NCBI GenBank assembly: GCA_028292345.1
Contig: JAQGMN010000325.1
Location: 1-9,432, forward strand
DNA length: 9,432 nucleotides
Origin: Polaromonas sp.
GTDB taxonomy: Bacteria > Pseudomonadota > Gammaproteobacteria > Burkholderiales > Burkholderiaceae_C
Reading direction: 5' to 3'
Shown: in pieces, positions 6,274 through 9,432 of the stretch
Layout of the letters: each line of letters opens with the position of its first letter
Position numbering within the stretch: the first letter of the stretch is position 1
The notes under the pieces: generated by a model
What the model was told of the DNA's origin: nothing
Seen by the model: only the letters and a program-made list of their open reading frames with translations
The model's database searches: none
Position numbers and translations under genes: made by a program

Positions 6274-6518
6274 GGTCAGCGCCTCCCGTTTGAAGCCATG
6301 GCAAACCCGCCGCGCGCCATCAGGGCGGCGCCTGTCGCAGCCAGGCAAGGGCTGGACCCTGCGCCGGCGCTCATGAAGTCAAAGGAGCGAAATGCTCTGG
6401 GCTGGCTGGTTTTTTTCACGATGGGGTTTTGCTCATGGGTGGTTGCGCTGGTGGCCAACGCAGTCTTCGCCCCAGGCGGGGGTCAAGTCTTGGGAAGTGG
6501 GCTGGCCGGGCTGATTGT
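6274..6518. other. Gap upstream of the GntR gene with a hydrophobic + strand open segment, possible gene remnant
   Basis: No family-recognisable gene lies between the GntR start and the exporter terminator. On the + strand an ATG at 6373 opens a frame beginning MKSKERNALGWLVFFTMGF, with a continuous hydrophobic run over about residues 9-32 like a first membrane helix; the frame then runs antisense into the exporter gene, so it cannot be an intact gene as it stands. No Shine-Dalgarno site precedes it. It may be the relic of a membrane-protein N-terminus, or chance. The gap should also hold the GntR promoter on the - strand, which I could not pinpoint. Confidence 0.2.
6282..6287 (-). promoter_or_regulatory. 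Ribosome binding site GGGAGG deciding the GntR start
   Basis: On the - strand GGGAGG (6287 to 6282) is 8 bases before GTG 6273-6271, supporting that start rather than TTG 6348. Confidence 0.7.
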
Positions 6519-6538
6519 AAAAGCCCTGGCAGCGCCAG
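6519..6538 (-). terminator. Weak intrinsic terminator candidate after the YeiH-type gene
   Basis: Read on the - strand, CTGGC (6538-6534), loop GCT, GCCAG (6530-6526), then GGC and TTTT (6522-6519), seven bases beyond the exporter stop. The five-base stem and four-base T run are modest, so it could be an inefficient terminator allowing read-through into the GntR gene. Confidence 0.35.
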
Positions 6539-6544
6539 CGGTTT

Positions 6545-7567
6545 TCAGGACGGGCCCAGTTTCAGCAGCAAGATGGCCGCCAGCACGAAGGTGGCGATCA
6601 CCGCCGTTTCTGTCACCAACATCACCACGGGCTGCCAGCCGAGCTTTTTCAGGTCTTCAAAGCTGGTCTTCACGCCTGCAGCTGAAATCGCGATCACCAA
6701 GCACCAGCGCGAAATGTCGTTGGCCGACTGCACGACAGCAGCTGGCACCATGCCGGTGCTGGCCAGCAGCACCAGCACGATGAAGCCGATCAAGAAAGTT
6801 GGCACCAGCGGCACCTTGTCTCTTACCGAGCCTTCTTCTATCGCCGCCTCAGGATTCCTGCGGTAAGCAAAGGCGATCAACAGAACTACCGGCATCAACA
6901 GCACGACGCGAAACAGCTTGACTACCGTGGCCGCATCGCCAGCCTCCTGGCCCATCATCATGCCGGCGGCAACCACCTGGGCCACGTCATGGATCGTGCC
7001 ACCCAAGAAAATGCCCGACTGCACGGGCGACAGATCGAGTAAATGCATGAAGAACGGGTAGAGCACCATGGCGGTGGTCGACAGCACGGTCACGCCCACC
7101 ACGGCCAGCAGGGTAAAACGCTCGTTTTCCTTCGTCTGGGGAAGCACGGAAGAAATAGCCATGGCCGCCGATGCGCCGCAGATACCGACCGAACCGCCCG
7201 ACAGGATGCCTTCCTCGATGGGGCGCTTGAGCCAGCGCGCCAGCAACAAGCCAGCGCAGATTGTGAGGGCGACGGCCAGCACCAGCACTACGCCCACGCT
7301 CATGCCCAGTTGCGAAACCTGGCCAAGCGTGATGCGGATGCCCAGCAGCGCGACCCCCACCCGCAGTACCGTCTTGGCACAGAAGTTGATGCCGATCCGG
7401 GTGCTTTCCTGCAATGACAAAAAATGCAACGAAAGCCCGATCAGCAAGGCATACAGCAGTTGCGGGCCGCCATAGTGTTCCGACAAAAAGGTGGCCGACA
7501 ACGCGATCACGGCGCAGATCAGGGCGCCGGGGACGCACCCTTTAAAGTAGCTTCGGCTCAATTCCAT
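6545..7567 (-). CDS. YeiH/PF03601-family membrane protein, putative sulfite/sulfate exporter
   Basis: Inner-membrane protein of the YeiH (Cons_hypoth698) family. Relatives in sulfonate-degradation clusters, named TauZ, SuyZ or CuyZ, are proposed to export sulfite or sulfate. The 340-residue product has roughly ten hydrophobic segments. Family signatures include KTVLRVGVALLGIRITLGQ (about 65-83), SGGSVGICGASAAMAISSVLP (about 123-143), FLGGTIHDVAQVVAAG (187-202) and the near C-terminal AISAAGVKTSFEDLKKLGW (293-311). The gene starts 19 bases after the comC-like stop, so it is the third gene of a slcC-comC-exporter transcript. The start ATG 7567 has only a weak GAAGAA-like site upstream, so translation may depend on coupling. 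Function in the family rests mainly on gene context, and the substrate here is inferred from the flanking dehydrogenases and sorAB. Confidence 0.88.
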   Translation of the reverse strand: MELSRSYFKGCVPGALICAVIALSATFLSEHYGGPQLLYALLIGLSLHFLSLQESTRIGINFCAKTVLRVGVALLGIRITLGQVSQLGMSVGVVLVLAVALTICAGLLLARWLKRPIEEGILSGGSVGICGASAAMAISSVLPQTKENERFTLLAVVGVTVLSTTAMVLYPFFMHLLDLSPVQSGIFLGGTIHDVAQVVAAGMMMGQEAGDAATVVKLFRVVLLMPVVLLIAFAYRRNPEAAIEEGSVRDKVPLVPTFLIGFIVLVLLASTGMVPAAVVQSANDISRWCLVIAISAAGVKTSFEDLKKLGWQPVVMLVTETAVIATFVLAAILLLKLGPS

Positions 7568-7586
7568 CAGGTTCTTCGAGGTCGGT

Positions 7587-8582
7587 TCAGGTCAAGGCGT
7601 TGATCGCATCGAGGGTCGCCTTGGCCACCTCAATGCCCGAAGCATCGGCCCTTGCCATGAGGTCGAACCGGCGCTGTCCGGGCAGCCGCACGCCCTCGTC
7701 CACCAGCATGGCCGACAGCAGGGCTTCGATCCGCTCGCTGTAAACAGCGGTGCCGCCCAGCGCGGTCGGATCGATCACGATGAAGGCCTGACCCAGCCGG
7801 GGCTGGTTTCCTTCATCGACAAAAAAGGTGTCGGCCTCTGCGCCGAAGTGCGCGCCGGTCAACGTGGTCACTAGCAATTCGACCATCAGGGCGAGCATTG
7901 CGCCCTTCACGCCGCCCATGGCCAGCATCGAGCCTTCCATGCCTTTTTTCGGGTCGGTGGTCGGGTTGCCGTCCGCGTCCAGTGCCCAGCCCAGCGGAAT
8001 GGATTCGCCTTTTTTGGCTGCCACCATGAGTTTTCCGCGCGCCACCTCGGACAGTGACAAGTCGATGCTGACCGAATTTTTGCCTTCACGCGGGAAGATG
8101 GCCGCGAGCGGGTTGGTGCCAAAAATCGGCCGCTTGCCGCCCGCTGCCGGCATGGCCGCCGGCGAGTTTCCGCAGGCGATGCCGACCATGCCGGCGCTGG
8201 CCACCGCGTCCAGGTGGTAGGAGGCCATTCCGAAATGGTGGCTGTTGGTGACGGCGGCAATCGCAATGCCAGTCTGCGACGCGCGCGCAATGGCTTCGTC
8301 GATGGCCAGGCGGCAGGCCGGAAAGGCAAAACCGTTGCCGGCGTCGATCAGCACGGCGCTGGCGCGCTGGTTCTTGATCGACGGCACGGCATCGCCGAGC
8401 ACGCGCCCTGCCTTGAGGTGGCCAACATACATGGTGACGCGCGACAGGCCGTGCGACGGCAGGCCGCTGGCTTCTGCCGCCACCAGGGCAAGCGCCGTGG
8501 CACCGGCCTGGGCGGGCGAGGCGCCGGCCCGGGTCAGCGCGTTTTCAACCAGGGTCTTGAGTTCTTGGATCGAGTGCGGCAT
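7587..8582 (-). CDS. comC: Ldh2/MDH2-family NAD(P)-dependent dehydrogenase, probable (R)-sulfolactate dehydrogenase ComC
   Basis: Cytoplasmic oxidoreductase of the Ldh2/MDH2 family (malate, ureidoglycolate and (R)-sulfolactate dehydrogenases), which interconverts a 2-hydroxy acid and its 2-oxo acid. The product is 331 residues, normal for the family. Signatures seen are the catalytic SHGLSRV (H44 at 43-49), NSHHFGMASYH (113-123), GNSPAAMPAAGG (138-149), GTNPLA (155-160), GWALDADGNPTTDP (198-211) and GGVKGAMLALMVELL (223-237). ATG 8582 is preferred over an in-frame TTG at 8588; no strong Shine-Dalgarno site is seen and translation is probably coupled to slcC, whose stop is 6 bases upstream. 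Pairing with an SlcC-type D-2-hydroxyacid dehydrogenase matches the two-dehydrogenase racemase described for sulfolactate in Chromohalobacter salexigens, where ComC works on the (R) isomer. The family alone would also allow malate, lactate or ureidoglycolate; sulfolactate comes from context. Confidence 0.85.
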   Translation of the reverse strand: MPHSIQELKTLVENALTRAGASPAQAGATALALVAAEASGLPSHGLSRVTMYVGHLKAGRVLGDAVPSIKNQRASAVLIDAGNGFAFPACRLAIDEAIARASQTGIAIAAVTNSHHFGMASYHLDAVASAGMVGIACGNSPAAMPAAGGKRPIFGTNPLAAIFPREGKNSVSIDLSLSEVARGKLMVAAKKGESIPLGWALDADGNPTTDPKKGMEGSMLAMGGVKGAMLALMVELLVTTLTGAHFGAEADTFFVDEGNQPRLGQAFIVIDPTALGGTAVYSERIEALLSAMLVDEGVRLPGQRRFDLMARADASGIEVAKATLDAINALT

Positions 8583-8588
8583 AAACAA

Positions 8589-9432
8589 TCAGGCTTTCAG
8601 GGCGCGGGCCACGGCGGCCGCGATCAGGGTGGACACGCGCACATTGGATTCGGAGGTGACGCCGGCCACATGTGGCGTGAGGATGGCGTTCGGGCAGCCT
8701 TGCCAAGCCGTGCCGGCGGCCAGCGGCTCGGGCTCGAACACGTCGAACGCCGCTCCGCCAAGGCGGCCTTCGCGCAGGGCGGCAGCCACCGCCGCTTCGT
8801 CGGCGATGCCGCCGCGCGAGGTGTTGATCACCACCGCGCCGCGCTTCATCTGCGCAATGCGCTGGGCCGACAGCAGGTTGGCCGTGCCGGGCGTCAGCGG
8901 CACATGCAGGCTGATCACGTCGGCCTGCGCGACGAGTTCATCGAGCGAAGCGCATTGCACGCCGGTTTCAGCCCACACCGGGTTGCCTTGCGCCAGCATC
9001 GGATCGAACGCGACAATGCGCATGCCCAGGCCTTGCGCCAGCCGGGCGGTCAGCCGTCCAATGCCGCCGAAGCCGACCAACCCCAGGCAGGTGCCTGAAA
9101 TCTCGCGACCGTTGGACAGCGCCGCCCGGGGCCACTGGCCGCTGGCCACCGCTTCGCTGGACAGGTAGACGCCGCGCAGCAGCACCATCGCGGTGCCGAT
9201 CACGTATTCAGCAACAGCCAGGGCGTTCGCGCCGGTGGCGGGAATCACCTGCATGCCGCGCGCTTCGCAGGCGGCCACGTCGATGTTGTCCAGGCCCACG
9301 CCGAGACGGCCGATCACAGTGGCCTGGGTGCAGGCCGCCAGCAAGTCGCCGCGAACCTGAGTGCGGTTGCGCACGATCACGGCATCGACATCGGGCACCT
9401 CGGCCATCAGACGGGGCACATCGTCCACCAGC
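8589..9432 (-). CDS. slcC: D-isomer-specific 2-hydroxyacid dehydrogenase, probable (S)-sulfolactate dehydrogenase SlcC (N-terminus cut by window edge)
   Basis: NAD-dependent dehydrogenase of the SerA/D-2-hydroxyacid dehydrogenase family, here proposed to oxidise (S)-sulfolactate to sulfopyruvate. The frame is open to the right edge (the codon before GTG 9428 is CTG), so that GTG is probably internal and roughly 30-40 N-terminal residues are missing compared with the usual 310-330. Counting from GTG 9428: substrate-loop segment GRLGVGLDNID (40-50), Rossmann motif GFGGIG (119-124), an acidic residue after the second strand (D142 in VAFDPM) favouring NAD over NADP, and the catalytic triad R205 (INTSRGG), E232 (FDVFEPEP) and H253 (TPHVAG). 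It is the first visible gene of the - strand set and its stop lies 6 bases before the comC-like ATG. Phosphoglycerate dehydrogenase or another hydroxyacid enzyme is possible from family alone; there is no C-terminal ACT domain, which argues against a regulated SerA. The sulfolactate role rests on the neighbourhood. Confidence 0.82.
   Translation of the reverse strand, partial: LVDDVPRLMAEVPDVDAVIVRNRTQVRGDLLAACTQATVIGRLGVGLDNIDVAACEARGMQVIPATGANALAVAEYVIGTAMVLLRGVYLSSEAVASGQWPRAALSNGREISGTCLGLVGFGGIGRLTARLAQGLGMRIVAFDPMLAQGNPVWAETGVQCASLDELVAQADVISLHVPLTPGTANLLSAQRIAQMKRGAVVINTSRGGIADEAAVAAALREGRLGGAAFDVFEPEPLAAGTAWQGCPNAILTPHVAGVTSESNVRVSTLIAAAVARALKA

Noticed and set aside
6274..6348. N-terminal extension of the GntR protein from TTG 6348
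   Set aside because: The extra 25 residues are Arg-rich and unlike the family, while GTG 6273 has a strong GGGAGG 8 bases upstream.
8214..9168. Long + strand open frames (about 294 and 307 codons) opposite the two dehydrogenases
   Set aside because: Both lie antisense to genes with clear catalytic motifs and show no recognisable domain.
1..9432. CRISPR arrays, tRNA/rRNA genes, insertion sequences
   Set aside because: No regularly spaced repeats, no cloverleaf-like or ribosomal segments and no transposase-like frame were seen on either strand.

Overview
The window is a high-GC stretch that looks like a betaproteobacterium of the Burkholderiales, most likely Comamonadaceae (for example a Polaromonas, Rhodoferax or Variovorax relative). 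This rests on a Bug-type periplasmic binding protein, a SorAB-type sulfite dehydrogenase, GTG/TTG start usage, and an intergenic element at about 5485-5540 that resembles a dispersed repeat I associate with Comamonadaceae genomes. The placement is an inference, not a measured result.

Layout. The left arm is on the + strand. It holds the tail of an unknown upstream gene (1-48), a Bug/TctC-type solute-binding protein (133-1110), a thiamine diphosphate (ThDP) dependent enzyme 13 bases downstream (1124-2752), a TauE/SafE-family exporter (2899-3648), and the overlapping pair sorA-sorB (3859-5067 and 5064-5405), encoding a Tat-exported molybdenum sulfite dehydrogenase and its small c-type cytochrome. 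The right arm is on the - strand and is read from the right edge leftwards: slcC-like D-2-hydroxyacid dehydrogenase (cut by the edge, 8589-9432), comC-like Ldh2-family dehydrogenase (7587-8582), a YeiH/PF03601 membrane protein (6545-7567), then a GntR/HutC-type regulator (5563-6273). The two arms converge at about 5406-5562.

How the genes fit together. The combination points to breakdown of a C3 sulfonate, most simply sulfolactate. SlcC would oxidise (S)-sulfolactate to sulfopyruvate and ComC would interconvert sulfopyruvate and (R)-sulfolactate; together they act as a two-enzyme racemase. Desulfonation in the cytoplasm releases sulfite, which has to leave the cell (TauE/SafE and/or YeiH-type exporter) and is oxidised to sulfate in the periplasm by SorAB. 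The GntR regulator is the obvious candidate sensor.

What is missing or unexplained. No carbon-sulfur bond-cleaving enzyme is visible: no SuyAB, no Xsc, no ComDE. The only enzyme in view that could act on a 2-oxo acid intermediate is the single-chain, three-domain ThDP enzyme at 1124-2752, whose substrate I cannot assign. This, the co-occurrence of two unrelated sulfite-exporter families, and an Asn in SorA where vertebrate sulfite oxidase has an active-site His, are the main points worth a second look. Several starts differ from the longest open frames: 133, 2899, 6273 (-) and 8582 (-) are better supported.
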